This document shows positions 1 through 11,087 of a DNA stretch of 64,000 nucleotides, piece after piece; the first letter of the stretch is position 1; every line of letters starts with the position of its first letter. This DNA comes from Lachnospiraceae bacterium. GTDB taxonomy: Bacteria; Bacillota; Clostridia; Lachnospirales; Lachnospiraceae. The stretch lies in contig CAJTFX010000005.1 of assembly GCA_910575555.1 (NCBI GenBank), forward strand, positions 1 through 64,000. Direction: 5' to 3'. A program made the translations under genes and the position numbers. The notes below the pieces were generated by a model that saw only the letters and a program-made list of their open reading frames with translations, had not been told where the DNA came from and made no database searches.

Positions 1-97
1 TCATTTTATCTACGTTGTCAATAACAGACTGACGTGGATGTAATATATAAATCATTTCTTCATAATGGTCTCTAAAAATATCCTGTAGTATGCTCAT
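1..97 (-). CDS. IS91-family transposase, N-terminal fragment (cut by window edge)
   Basis: On the minus strand an ATG at 97 opens a frame of 32 codons that runs off the window. The peptide begins MSILQDIFRDHYEE and continues with HPRQSVIDNVDKM. This pattern (FRDHY, then a basic turn and NVDKM before a zinc-binding stretch) resembles the start of the IS91-type transposase zinc-binding domain; that is recall of the family, not a search. No strong ribosome site precedes the ATG. The GC-rich nested hairpin and terminator-like hairpin just upstream (133-189) would fit one end of such an element. Only the first tenth or so of the protein is visible, so the call is tentative. Confidence 0.5.
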   Translation of the reverse strand, partial: MSILQDIFRDHYEEMIYILHPRQSVIDNVDKM

Positions 98-132
98 GAG
101 ATTATTATGAAGGAAAACGACACAAAAAGGAA

Positions 133-165
133 CCCCTAATTCCCCCATGAATGGGGGCTAGGGGG
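133..165. repeat. Nested inverted repeat, possible IS91-like element end
   Basis: CCCCTA, then CCCCCA, a TGAA loop, TGGGGG, and TAGGGG form a two-tier stem. It sits between the transposase fragment start and the transporter operon. IS91-type elements carry hairpins near their termini, so this may be an element end; that is inference. Confidence 0.4.
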
Positions 166-168
166 TTG

Positions 169-189
169 AAGTGTCGAAGACACTTTTTT
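169..189 (+). terminator. Rho-independent terminator-like hairpin
   Basis: AAGTGTC-GAA-GACACTT is a perfect 7-bp stem with a 3-nt loop, followed by T residues to 189. No plus-strand gene is visible upstream in the window, so it either ends a transcript from the mobile element or insulates the transporter operon. Confidence 0.55.
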
Positions 190-220
190 ATATGCCATTT
201 TGGGATTCTCCGATATAAAA

Positions 221-258
221 TTTAAGAAACCGTTAAGGTTTCCCTAAAGACATTTAAG
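221..258 (+). promoter_or_regulatory. Possible OmpR-type response-regulator repeat upstream of ABC operon
   Basis: Four TTAAG/TAAAG motifs lie at 222-226, 233-237, 245-249 and 254-258, about one helical turn apart. BceR/VirR-type regulators bind repeats of this kind upstream of peptide-resistance ABC transporters. The spacing is imperfect and no two-component genes lie in the window. Confidence 0.3.
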
Positions 259-323
259 ATCTGGAAAAATAAAATAAAGTTTAGTATTGCAGCAAACCAT
301 ATGTTTTATGAAAGGAGTTTCCC

Positions 324-1082
324 ATGAAAACAATAATTTTTAAAACAGAAAACCTGAGCAAATCCTTCTCCAGCGGAGGAGTCCTGCAGCATGTGCTGAA
401 AAACATTGATCTGGAACTGTACCAGGGGGACTTTACGGTGATTATGGGGGCAAGCGGAGCCGGGAAATCCACACTTTTGTATGCCCTTTCAGGAATGGAT
501 ACCCCGACCCTGGGCACCATTCGGTTCGGCGGGCAGGTGATTTCTGATTTAAGCCAGGACGGGCTTTCCGTATTTCGGAGAGAACATTGCGGATTTGTAT
601 TTCAGCAGATTTATCTGATTGACAGCATGAGCGTATTGGACAACGTGCTTTGCGCAGGGCTTTTGGTCAGCAGAGATAAAAAGAAGCTGCTTGGGCGGGC
701 CAGGGAATTATTTCAGGCAGTGGGCATTTCAGAGGAAACCCAGAAGAAATTTCCCACGCAGCTTTCCGGCGGAGAAGCCCAGCGCGTGGGAATTGTCCGG
801 GCTTTAATTAATGCTCCGGAGGTTTTATTCGCCGATGAACCTACCGGGGCCTTAAATTCCCAAACAGGGCTGGATGTGCTGGATACTTTAACCAGATTTA
901 ACGAGCAGGGACAGAGTGTGGTAATGGTAACCCATGACATGCGCTCCGCCCGCAGAGGCAGCCGCATTTTATATTTAAAAGACGGCGCGGTTTTAGGAGA
1001 ATGCAATCTGGGCAGATATGTACACGGCGATGAAGAAAGGCACAGAAAACTGTCTGCATTTCTTGGGGAAATGGGGTGGTAA
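324..1082 (+). CDS. ABC transporter ATP-binding protein (MacB/BceA-type)
   Basis: Cytoplasmic ATPase subunit of a two-gene transporter with the FtsX-type permease that follows. The 252 residues contain Walker A GASGAGKST (42-50), a Q-loop near 94, signature LSGGEAQR (147-154), Walker B VLFADEPTG (167-175) and an H-loop VTHD. The length is normal for MacB/LolD/BceA ATPases. Start is supported by AAAGGAG 7 nt upstream. The stop overlaps the GTG preceding the permease start, so the two are co-translated. The family usually exports or senses antimicrobial peptides, or acts on lipoproteins; the substrate cannot be read from sequence. No histidine kinase or response regulator is adjacent, unlike classic Bce modules. 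Confidence 0.88.
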   Translation: MKTIIFKTENLSKSFSSGGVLQHVLKNIDLELYQGDFTVIMGASGAGKSTLLYALSGMDTPTLGTIRFGGQVISDLSQDGLSVFRREHCGFVFQQIYLIDSMSVLDNVLCAGLLVSRDKKKLLGRARELFQAVGISEETQKKFPTQLSGGEAQRVGIVRALINAPEVLFADEPTGALNSQTGLDVLDTLTRFNEQGQSVVMVTHDMRSARRGSRILYLKDGAVLGECNLGRYVHGDEERHRKLSAFLGEMGW

Positions 1083-1084
1083 GC

Positions 1085-3460
1085 ATGAGAAAAAGTTTCT
1101 TTCTGATCCGTTCCAACCTGCGCAGGGCAAAAGGGCAGACGGCAGCGGAAATTGCGTTGATTTTTCTGGCGGCGGGAATGATGAATCTGTGGCTGATGTT
1201 AAGCCTGGATTATAAGCAGAACTTTGAGCGGTGGCACCAGCGTTTGAATGGGGAACATGTGACCGTGTGTGTGAGCCGTGCTCCTGCAGCGGGAGAAGCT
1301 GAACCGGATAAAAATTCTGATGAAATGAAGCAATACATTACGGAAGTGTTAGAACAGGATACACGCACTTCGGAATTTTGCATGGATGATGTAATGTGTT
1401 CCGAGGGAAAAATTCAGTATAATGGCGGAGAGGCAGTCACTAACTTTATTATGATGAAAAAAGATGACGCCCTGAAGCGTCCGGTCGGAAGAGTGGAGCT
1501 TGTAGAGGACAGCCAATTTACAGAGGGCATTTATCTTCCCATGATCTATAAAACAGGAGATATTGCAGTTGGAACAATGGCAGAGCTGACCATCGGAAAT
1601 CATAAAGTAAGCAGCCGGGTATGCGGCTTTTTCAACAGTGTGATGACAGGCTCTCATAACTGCGGGATGTGTGAAATTCTGATGACGGAGCAGACTTATC
1701 AGGAATGGAAGAACAAAGGATATGCGCCGGATTTTGCTCTGGTTTCGGTACGGATTTCAGACAAAGAGGAAAGTGAAGCCTTTGAAACCATGCTGAACCA
1801 TGCCGTATCTGCCAGGTATCCGGAGGTATTTACCATTAGTAATTCCTATACGCTGGTTTCCCAGTCGCGCTATATTTCCCAGATGATTTGCTCCTCTGTT
1901 GTCAGCGCCATGGCCTTTTTTGTGCTGCTGATTGTACTGGCAGTGGTATCTTCCAACATTATCAATTATATTCAGGAAAATATGAAGAATCTGGGGGTAT
2001 GGAAAGCCATCGGCTATCAGAGCAGACAATTGATCGGCATGCTGATGCTGCAGTTTCTGGCCATTGCAGGTTTTGCTGCGGTTCTGGGAGCGGCGATGTC
2101 TTATGTTCTGTTTCCAGGGGTGAATGATATGATGGTTTCCCAGACAGGCATTCCCTATGAAATTCATATTCTGCCGGAGCCGTTGCTGCTGACACTGGCC
2201 GTTGTATGCAGCGCTGTTGCGTTGACTGTCTGGCTGTCTGCCCGCAGAATCCGGAAAATACCTCCCATTGACGCGCTCCGCCAGGGAATACAGAACCACA
2301 GCTTTCGGCGCAGCCGCATTCCCCTGGATAAAACCAGAGTGCCCTTAAATGCAGCGCTTTCTCTAAAGACAGCCCTGTCAGGGATGAAATATAATCTTAC
2401 CATTTGCGTTACCATGCTGCTGCTGTCTCTGATGCTGGTATTTTCCGGGCTGATGCTGGAAAATGTAATTGTGGATATTACGTATTTTCTCAATCTGGTG
2501 GTAGGAGAAATGGCAGATACCTGCATTAATATTAATATAGATGCAGAAGAGGAATTTTTACGGGAAATGAAAAAAGACAGCCGGGTGGAAAAAGTCTACC
2601 TGTACCATACCGAAAAAGTGGAGCATGTGGGCGGTGTGGAACTGCTTGTCAATATCTGCGGCGACTTTTCCCAGGTAAACAATCAGGAGGTTGTGATTGA
2701 GGGCCGGTTTCCGGAATTTGACAATGAAATAGCCGTCGCTGCCAAATACGCCGGAGAGCAGGGCTGTAAAATTGGCGATGAAATCAGGATGAATCTGGGA
2801 GAACAGGAAGAGACTTATATTATTTCCGGTTTGACGCAGATTTCCAATAATCTGGGGAAGGACTGTCTTTTAACCAAAAAGGGGTATGAGCGGATGGGTG
2901 ATCTTTCCGCATTAAGTTACTTTATCAACCTTACTGAAAGCACAGACACAGAGGACTTTAATAAAGAAGTGAGCAGGCGTATGGGCAGCAAGGTTATCCA
3001 GACACGGAATATTTCTGAGATTATCTATGGAATTTCAGCGGTATATGTTTCTCTGCTGACCGTGATTGTGGCTGCAGTTCTGCTGATCAGCCTTCTGATT
3101 ACCGTGTTTGTGATGTACCTGCTGGTGCGGGCCATGCTCAGCAGTAAGAAGAGAGAATACGGTATTTTAAAATCACTGGGCTTTACCACCGCTCAGCTTA
3201 TGGTTCAGACAGCCTTAAGTTTTATGCCTGCGGTAATCATTTCTTCTATTGCAGGTCTTATCATAAACAGCTTTTTGATCAATCCGCTGATGGCAGTGTT
3301 TTTACGGGAAATTGGGATAGTCACCTGTACCTTCCGGATACCAGTGGGATTTATCGCGGCTGCAGGGGCGGGACTGGTGGTATTTGCCTTTGGGGCAGCC
3401 TGCCTGATGTCTCTGCGCATTAAAAAAATTGTGCCCAGATCCCTGTTGGTAAATGATTGA
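1085..3460 (+). CDS. FtsX-domain ABC transporter permease
   Basis: Membrane subunit partner of the preceding ATPase. The 791-residue protein has an N-terminal membrane helix, an extracellular domain of about 200 residues, three helices (about 275-390) with the motif MKNLGVWKAIGYQSRQL, then a second helix (about 440-465), a second extracellular domain and three C-terminal helices including KKREYGILKSLGF. This is the duplicated FtsX layout with eight helices, not the ten-helix BceB pattern. A GTG at 1076 is in frame, but the ATG at 1085 has GGGGTGG at a better distance. Function in peptide export or resistance is inferred from family only. Confidence 0.85.
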   Translation: MRKSFFLIRSNLRRAKGQTAAEIALIFLAAGMMNLWLMLSLDYKQNFERWHQRLNGEHVTVCVSRAPAAGEAEPDKNSDEMKQYITEVLEQDTRTSEFCMDDVMCSEGKIQYNGGEAVTNFIMMKKDDALKRPVGRVELVEDSQFTEGIYLPMIYKTGDIAVGTMAELTIGNHKVSSRVCGFFNSVMTGSHNCGMCEILMTEQTYQEWKNKGYAPDFALVSVRISDKEESEAFETMLNHAVSARYPEVFTISNSYTLVSQSRYISQMICSSVVSAMAFFVLLIVLAVVSSNIINYIQENMKNLGVWKAIGYQSRQLIGMLMLQFLAIAGFAAVLGAAMSYVLFPGVNDMMVSQTGIPYEIHILPEPLLLTLAVVCSAVALTVWLSARRIRKIPPIDALRQGIQNHSFRRSRIPLDKTRVPLNAALSLKTALSGMKYNLTICVTMLLLSLMLVFSGLMLENVIVDITYFLNLVVGEMADTCININIDAEEEFLREMKKDSRVEKVYLYHTEKVEHVGGVELLVNICGDFSQVNNQEVVIEGRFPEFDNEIAVAAKYAGEQGCKIGDEIRMNLGEQEETYIISGLTQISNNLGKDCLLTKKGYERMGDLSALSYFINLTESTDTEDFNKEVSRRMGSKVIQTRNISEIIYGISAVYVSLLTVIVAAVLLISLLITVFVMYLLVRAMLSSKKREYGILKSLGFTTAQLMVQTALSFMPAVIISSIAGLIINSFLINPLMAVFLREIGIVTCTFRIPVGFIAAAGAGLVVFAFGAACLMSLRIKKIVPRSLLVND

Positions 3461-3552
3461 TGGGAGCTGCTGCGTCATCTTTTGCAGAAATCCATCGGAC
3501 GATTGGAGGATGTCGGTAATTATAAAGAAATTATTAAATCGGAAAAATACTA

Positions 3553-3581
3553 TTGACAATAAAAAACGTTAGTGCTATTTT
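3553..3581 (+). promoter_or_regulatory. SigA-type promoter of hrcA operon
   Basis: TTGACA (3553-3558), 17-nt spacer, TATTTT (3576-3581). The CIRCE operator lies just downstream in the expected repressor position. Confidence 0.75.
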
Positions 3582-3594
3582 AAGTACATAGATG

Positions 3595-3621
3595 TTAGCA
3601 CTCCCACAAGCCGAGTGCTAA
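3595..3621 (+). promoter_or_regulatory. CIRCE operator (HrcA binding site)
   Basis: TTAGCACTC, nine bases, GAGTGCTAA: a perfect match to the CIRCE consensus. It sits between the promoter and hrcA, so HrcA should repress its own operon until heat shock titrates GroEL away. Confidence 0.96.
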
Positions 3622-3655
3622 CAAAAGAAAAAGAACAGGGCGCAGGAGGTCAGGG

Positions 3656-4696
3656 ATGCAGGAGCTGGATGAAAGAAAAAGAAAAATATTAAACGCAATC
3701 ATCCGGAATTATCTGGATACCGGAGAGCCAGTAGGTTCCAGAACCATTTCCAAATATTCGGATCTGAACTTAAGCTCGGCCACCATACGCAATGAAATGT
3801 CGGATTTGGAAGAACTGGGATATATTTTACAGCCCCATACCTCCGCAGGCCGGATTCCTTCTGACCAGGGCTACCGGTTTTATGTAGACAATCTGATGCG
3901 GGAAAAGGATCAGGAAGTCACAGAGATGAAAGAGTTCATGATTGAACACACCGAGCGGATGGAGCAGGTATTGCAGCAGATGGCAAAGATGCTTGCGGCA
4001 AACACCAATTACACCGCCATGATTACTTCTCCTTCTTACCATAAGAATAAGGTGAAATTCCTGCAGCTGTCCCAGGTGGATGAAGAGCAGCTTCTGGCTG
4101 TGATTGTAATGGAAGGTAATCTGGTAAAGAATAAGATGATTTCCACCAGGGAAGCCTTAGATAATGAGACATTGCTGAAGCTGAATATCCTGTTAAACAC
4201 CAGCTTGAACGGGCTGTCGGCAGAAGAAATCAACCTGGGCACCATTGCGAAGCTCAAAGAGCAGGCGGGCATTCACAGCAACATCGTCAGCGATGTGCTG
4301 GACGCGCTGGCAGGAGCCATTCAGGAGGATGAAGAACTGGAGATTTATACCAGCGGAACTACGAATATTTTAAAATATCCTGAATTAAGCGATTCCCAGA
4401 AGGCAAGGGAGCTTCTGGACGCTTTTGAAGAGAAGAAGCAGTTAGTCAGCCTGGTCAATGAAAGCCTGTCCTCGCATGAGGAAACCGGAATTCAGGTATA
4501 TATCGGCTCAGAATCCCCCATCCAGAATATGAAGGACTGCAGTGTGGTAACGGCAACATACCAGTTGGGAGAAGGGATGACAGGCACCATCGGGATTATC
4601 GGCCCCAAGCGTATGGATTATGAAAATGTGATGGATAATCTGAAAACATTAAAAGTCCAGCTTGACGCTGTATTTCGTAAGCCGCGGAAAACATAG
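3656..4696 (+). CDS. hrcA: Heat-inducible transcription repressor HrcA
   Basis: DNA-binding repressor of class I heat-shock genes. The 346 residues start with a winged-helix domain (about 1-75, with SRTISKYSDLNLSSATIRNEM and HTSAGRIPSDQGYRFYVD) followed by the GAF-like and dimerisation regions typical of HrcA. Length matches the family. AGGAGGT ends 5 nt before the ATG. It is the first gene of hrcA-grpE-dnaK-dnaJ and has a perfect CIRCE upstream, which supports autoregulation. Activity is known in this family to depend on GroEL; groESL is not in this window. Confidence 0.97.
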   Translation: MQELDERKRKILNAIIRNYLDTGEPVGSRTISKYSDLNLSSATIRNEMSDLEELGYILQPHTSAGRIPSDQGYRFYVDNLMREKDQEVTEMKEFMIEHTERMEQVLQQMAKMLAANTNYTAMITSPSYHKNKVKFLQLSQVDEEQLLAVIVMEGNLVKNKMISTREALDNETLLKLNILLNTSLNGLSAEEINLGTIAKLKEQAGIHSNIVSDVLDALAGAIQEDEELEIYTSGTTNILKYPELSDSQKARELLDAFEEKKQLVSLVNESLSSHEETGIQVYIGSESPIQNMKDCSVVTATYQLGEGMTGTIGIIGPKRMDYENVMDNLKTLKVQLDAVFRKPRKT

Positions 4697-4749
4697 ACAA
4701 AGACACATACCATATTCGAAAATTCTGAATAATAGAAAGGTGAGCAGAT

Positions 4750-7402
<2,653 letters not shown>

Positions 7403-7404
7403 TC

Positions 7405-8586
7405 ATGGCAGAACAGAAAAGAGATTACTATGAAGTCCTTGGAGTGGACAGAAATGCAGACGATGCGGCCATTAAGAAAGCATACCGTCAGCTTGCCAAG
7501 AAATATCACCCGGATACAAATCCGGGTGATGCTGAGGCTGAGAAAAAATTTAAAGAAGCTTCCGAGGCTTATGCTGTCTTAAGCGATCCGGACAAAAAAC
7601 GCCAGTATGACCAGTTCGGACACGCAGCTTTCGACGGCGGTATGGGCGGCGGAGGCGGCTTTGATTTCTCCGGCATGGATATGGGGGATATTTTCGGCGA
7701 CATTTTCGGCGATTTATTCGGCGGCGGTTCCAGGCGGCGTTCCGCCAATAACGGCCCCATGAAAGGCGCAAACCTCCGGGCGGCTGTGCGGATTTCATTT
7801 GAAGAAGCGGCTTTTGGCTGCGAAAAAGAAATCGAAATTACCTTAAAAGACGAATGCCAGACCTGCCATACCACAGGAGCCAAGCCGGGAACCTCGCCGG
7901 AGACCTGTACCAAGTGCGGCGGAAAAGGAAAAGTAGTATACACCCAGCAGTCATTTCTGGGAATGGTTCAGAATGTGCAGACCTGTCCGGACTGCCACGG
8001 AACCGGTAAGATAATCAAAGAAAAATGTCCGGACTGCCGGGGAACCGGGTATATTGCAAAGCGCAAGAAAATCAAAGTCTCCATTCCGGCAGGAATTGAC
8101 AACGGCCAGAGCGTCCGCATCCGGGAAAAAGGAGAACCGGGCGCCAACGGCGGGCCCAGAGGCGATTTACTGGTAGAGGTAAATGTCAGCAGACACCCGA
8201 TTTTCCAGAGACAGGATATGAACATATATTCCACCGCGCCTATTTCCTTTGCCCAGGCGGCATTGGGCGGCGAAGTGCGGATCAGCACCATTGACGGGGA
8301 TATCCTCTATGACGTGAAGCCGGGAACCCAGACAGACACCAGAATCCGCTTAAAAGGCAAGGGCATCCCTTCCTTAAGAAATTCTTCCATCCGGGGCGAT
8401 CACTATGTAACCCTGGTGGTTCAGGTGCCTACAGGCTTGAACGAAGAGGCAAAAGAAGCGCTGCGCAGGTTTGACGAAGCCAGCGGCCAGTCTTTAAAGA
8501 AGCAGAACGGAGCGGCCCATACAGAGAAGCATGGAAAGAAAAAAGGGTTTATGGGGAAGATTAAGGAGTCCCTGGAAGATATGTAA
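7405..8586 (+). CDS. dnaJ: Chaperone protein DnaJ (Hsp40)
   Basis: Cochaperone that delivers substrates and stimulates the DnaK ATPase. The 393 residues contain an N-terminal J domain with the HPD motif in [11 protein letters not shown], a Gly/Phe-rich linker ([21 protein letters not shown]), four zinc-binding CxxC repeats (CQTC, CTKC, CPDC, CPDC) and C-terminal peptide-binding domains. This is a full type I DnaJ. The start is 2 nt after the dnaK stop, so translation is coupled. A strong terminator at 8633 ends the operon. Confidence 0.97.
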   Translation: MAEQKRDYYEVLGVDRNADDAAIKKAYRQLAKKYHPDTNPGDAEAEKKFKEASEAYAVLSDPDKKRQYDQFGHAAFDGGMGGGGGFDFSGMDMGDIFGDIFGDLFGGGSRRRSANNGPMKGANLRAAVRISFEEAAFGCEKEIEITLKDECQTCHTTGAKPGTSPETCTKCGGKGKVVYTQQSFLGMVQNVQTCPDCHGTGKIIKEKCPDCRGTGYIAKRKKIKVSIPAGIDNGQSVRIREKGEPGANGGPRGDLLVEVNVSRHPIFQRQDMNIYSTAPISFAQAALGGEVRISTIDGDILYDVKPGTQTDTRIRLKGKGIPSLRNSSIRGDHYVTLVVQVPTGLNEEAKEALRRFDEASGQSLKKQNGAAHTEKHGKKKGFMGKIKESLEDM

Positions 8587-8632
8587 GCTTGGGCAATTTC
8601 AGGAAGTTTTGAAAAAACAGGATCAAAGATAT

Positions 8633-8663
8633 AAAAAGCTGAGGAGAAATCCCCGGCTTTTTG
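8633..8663 (+). terminator. Terminator of the hrcA-dnaJ operon
   Basis: AAAAAGCTGAGG pairs with CCCCGGCTTTTT across a six-base loop, with one mismatch and one G-U pair, and the 3' arm ends in a T run. Confidence 0.7.
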
Positions 8664-8685
8664 CTGTTTTATAAGGCGTTTTGCG

Positions 8686-8714
8686 TTGACAATCGAACAT
8701 ACATATGGTAGTAT
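8686..8714 (+). promoter_or_regulatory. Promoter of the HicA/HicB-Panacea operon
   Basis: TTGACA (8686-8691), 17-nt spacer, TAGTAT (8709-8714), 59 nt upstream of the toxin ATG. Confidence 0.65.
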
Positions 8715-8727
8715 GAGCCTAACGGCA

Positions 8728-8742
8728 GACAGCGTTGCTGTC
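8728..8742 (+). promoter_or_regulatory. Candidate operator or leader hairpin of the toxin-antitoxin operon
   Basis: GACAGC-GTT-GCTGTC, a perfect palindrome just downstream of the -10 box. Toxin-antitoxin operons are normally autoregulated at such sites. The antitoxin here shows no obvious helix-turn-helix, so a structural role in the mRNA is also possible. Confidence 0.4.
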
Positions 8743-8772
8743 CATCTATAAAAAACAGGAGATAATGAACAA

Positions 8773-9033
8773 ATGAGCCGATATGACAAGATACGTTCCG
8801 ATATTTTATCTGGTAAATGCGATAAGAATATATCAGAGACAGATATGAGATTTTTTCTGGATAAGATCGGTGCAGTGAACAGAAGGACGAATGGCTCTCA
8901 CATACAATATACCATAGACAATATTCCGGAATTGATAAATATTCAGCCTAAAAATGGAAAGATTAAACCTTATCAGGTAAAGGAAATCAGGAATATCGTG
9001 AAAAAATACAGGCTTGGAGAAGGAGGAAGGTAA
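8773..9033 (+). CDS. HicA-like toxin (mRNA interferase family)
   Basis: Small basic 86-residue protein. The segment RTNGSHIQYT (residues 38-47) carries the conserved Gly-Ser-His of HicA, whose His (43 here) is catalytic, followed by a beta hairpin and the sequence NGKIKPYQVKEIRNIVKKY typical of the HicA C-terminus. HicA proteins fold like a double-stranded RNA-binding domain and cleave mRNA. An extra N-terminal helix of about 20 residues makes it longer than the shortest HicA proteins. AGGAG lies 11 nt upstream of the ATG. The next gene starts one base after its stop and encodes a HicB-like antitoxin, which supports the call. Confidence 0.8.
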   Translation: MSRYDKIRSDILSGKCDKNISETDMRFFLDKIGAVNRRTNGSHIQYTIDNIPELINIQPKNGKIKPYQVKEIRNIVKKYRLGEGGR

Positions 9034-9034
9034 T

Positions 9035-9667
9035 ATGGCATACAACAAAATGTTTTATTGGAGTGACGATGATGAAGCTTATATTACGAATGTTCCGGCT
9101 CTTCCCGGCTGTATGGCAGATGGAGTTACCATTGAAGAATCTCTTGCCAATGCTGACAGTATGATTGAGGAATGGATAAGTTTTGCAAAAGAATTAGGCA
9201 GGGAAATTCCCAGGGAAGATTCAGACATGATGGAATCCACCAATCCCACCTCTTTGGATGTGGCGTCTTATATTCTTAATCAGATGGGAGCTGTCGATAC
9301 ATGGATGCTTCAGAAACTGGTGTATTACTGTCAGGCATGGTGTCTGGGAATTTATAAGACGGAATTCATAAATGATACCTTTAAGGATTATGTCGACGGC
9401 CCGGTCAATAAACGGTTGTTTGACACCCATAAGGGAAGAAGGATTGTAAGAAAGGAAGATTATCAATTGACCCATTCTTTCTCAGAATCTGAAAAGCGTC
9501 ATATGGAACACGTCATGGGTACTTATGGGGAAGAAGATGGAGATACGCTTCGGCAGTATACCCATCAGGAAAGGCCCTGGAGAGAAGCAAGGGGAACGCT
9601 GAAAGATGGTGAAAGAGACAATAAAGACATTTCCAATGCCCTTATGATGGAATATTACCATAACTGA
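9035..9667 (+). CDS. HicB-like antitoxin fused to a Panacea (DUF4065) domain
   Basis: A 210-residue two-domain protein. Residues 6-60 (FYWSDDDEAYITNVPALPG then EESLANADSMIEEWI and GREIP) match the partial RNase H-like fold of HicB antitoxins. Residues about 72-205 (SLDVASYILNQMG, MLQKLVYYCQAWCLGIY, DYVDGPVNKRLFD) match the SocA/GepA-type DUF4065 domain now called Panacea, a promiscuous antitoxin module. An in-frame TTG at 9014 exists, but AGGAGG at 9021-9026 points to the ATG at 9035. The usual HicB C-terminal DNA-binding domain is absent and the Panacea domain takes its place. Likely neutralises the adjacent HicA-like toxin. Confidence 0.8.
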   Translation: MAYNKMFYWSDDDEAYITNVPALPGCMADGVTIEESLANADSMIEEWISFAKELGREIPREDSDMMESTNPTSLDVASYILNQMGAVDTWMLQKLVYYCQAWCLGIYKTEFINDTFKDYVDGPVNKRLFDTHKGRRIVRKEDYQLTHSFSESEKRHMEHVMGTYGEEDGDTLRQYTHQERPWREARGTLKDGERDNKDISNALMMEYYHN

Positions 9668-9716
9668 TCATCTGCAAGGTTCTTCCAACACCCCCAAACA
9701 GCAGGACAATACTACT

Positions 9717-9773
9717 GAACTCAGGTGAATGAATTTGTGCACAACTCACAAAGATTCCCTGAGTTCTATTTTT
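9717..9773 (+). terminator. Terminator after the HicA/HicB-Panacea operon
   Basis: GAACTCAGG (9717-9725) pairs perfectly with CCTGAGTTC (9758-9766); an inner TTTGTG/CACAAA stem sits in the loop, and TATTTTTA follows. Confidence 0.7.
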
Positions 9774-9776
9774 ATA

Positions 9777-9804
9777 TTGACAAAAATGCCGAATGATATA
9801 TAAT
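9777..9804 (+). promoter_or_regulatory. Promoter of the MalY-like gene
   Basis: TTGACA (9777-9782), 16-nt spacer, perfect TATAAT (9799-9804), about 60 nt upstream of the chosen start. Confidence 0.75.
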
Positions 9805-9863
9805 TAGTTTAATAGATAAACTGTTTAACAATGAAACAACAAAAGAAGGAGAAGGTGGAGACT

Positions 9864-11054
9864 ATGAAGTATGATTTTGACCGGATTGTGGACCGGAAGC
9901 AGACCAATGACATGAAGTGGCATGCAAAGGCTGTGGGTTCTTATCTGAACAGGGAGATTCCGGAGAATATGATTCCCATGTGGCTTGCAGACACAGAATT
10001 TCCCTGTGCACCGGTGATTGTGAAGGCGCTGAAAAAGCGGGTGGAGCAAGAGATATTCGGGTATTGCGCGCCGATGGAAAGTTTTTACAGGGCGGTTTGT
10101 TACTGGCAGAAGCTGCGTTTTGACTGGGAGATAAAACCGGAGTGGATTACATATACGCCCACTGTAGTGGCAGGCATTAACATTGCGATCCGCGCGTTTA
10201 CCAAAGAGGGGGACGGGGTGATTATTCAGCAGCCGGTGTACGATCCCTTTGCCGCGATTGTGAAAAATGATAACCGCAAAGTTGTGAATAACGGACTGGT
10301 GATACGGGACGGACAGTTTGAGATGAATCTGGAGGAATTGGAAGAACTGGCTTCCAAACCGGAAAATACCATGATGATTCTGTGCAGCCCCCACAATCCC
10401 ACCGGCCGGGTCTGGAAGAAAGAAGAGCTGATCAAGGCTGCTGACATCTGCCTGAAGCATCATGTGATGCTGATATCCGACGAGATCCACGGAGATATTG
10501 TGTATGATGGGCATACTCATTATCCGCTGCTGAGCCTGGACGAGCGGTATGCCGAACATTTTATTCATCTGACTGCGCCGGGCAAAACCTTTAATGTGGC
10601 CGGACTGAAATCCAGCGTGTCTGTGATTCCCAACCGGGAACTGCGGGAAGCTTTTGTAAAAACCCAGACAGCCATGTCCCTGGATGTGAGAAATACGTTC
10701 GGCATTGAGAGCGTGATTGCAGCTTATACTCCGGAAGGCGCAGAGTGGGCCGATCAGGAAGTGGCTTATATGCAGGCGAATGTGGACTTTGTGGAGGAAT
10801 ACCTGAAAGAGCAGATGCCGGGAGTGACCATGATAAGGCCGGAGGGCACCTTCCTGTGCTGGCTTGACCTTTCCGGCCTGCATCTGGGAGATCAGGAATT
10901 GTTCCGAAGAATTGTATTGGATGCGGCGGTTATCTGCGTTCCGGGGCCCTGGTTCGGGCCTGGCGGAGAAGAGCATTTCCGCCTGAATGTGGGATGTCCC
11001 AGAAGCATTCTGACAGAAGCGTTAGAGCGGATGAAAAAGGAATTGTACAGATAA
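9864..11054 (+). CDS. MalY/PatB-type PLP-dependent C-S lyase or aminotransferase
   Basis: Fold-type I PLP enzyme of 396 residues, similar to cystathionine beta-lyases of the MalY/PatB group, which cleave cysteine-type C-S bonds. Visible motifs are CSPHNPTGRVW (174-184), SDEIHGDIVYDG (205-216) and the PLP-binding lysine in APGKTFNVAGLKSS (K241). C-terminal FRLNVGCPRS holds the carboxylate-binding Arg. An ATG at 9831 is in frame, but AAGGAGAAGG before 9864 and the normal MalY N-terminus (YDFDRIVDR) favour the later start. It is followed 33 nt later by an amino-acid permease, suggesting use of imported sulfur amino acids; that is inference. Confidence 0.85.
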   Translation: MKYDFDRIVDRKQTNDMKWHAKAVGSYLNREIPENMIPMWLADTEFPCAPVIVKALKKRVEQEIFGYCAPMESFYRAVCYWQKLRFDWEIKPEWITYTPTVVAGINIAIRAFTKEGDGVIIQQPVYDPFAAIVKNDNRKVVNNGLVIRDGQFEMNLEELEELASKPENTMMILCSPHNPTGRVWKKEELIKAADICLKHHVMLISDEIHGDIVYDGHTHYPLLSLDERYAEHFIHLTAPGKTFNVAGLKSSVSVIPNRELREAFVKTQTAMSLDVRNTFGIESVIAAYTPEGAEWADQEVAYMQANVDFVEEYLKEQMPGVTMIRPEGTFLCWLDLSGLHLGDQELFRRIVLDAAVICVPGPWFGPGGEEHFRLNVGCPRSILTEALERMKKELYR

Positions 11055-11087
11055 GGTTTGTTTGGATGGAGTAAAAGGAGAAAAGGT

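Noticed and set aside
9825-10976. Minus-strand open frame of 383 codons opposite the MalY-like gene
   Set aside because: It is His/Cys-rich, has no family motif or ribosome site, and mirrors a gene with clear PLP motifs.
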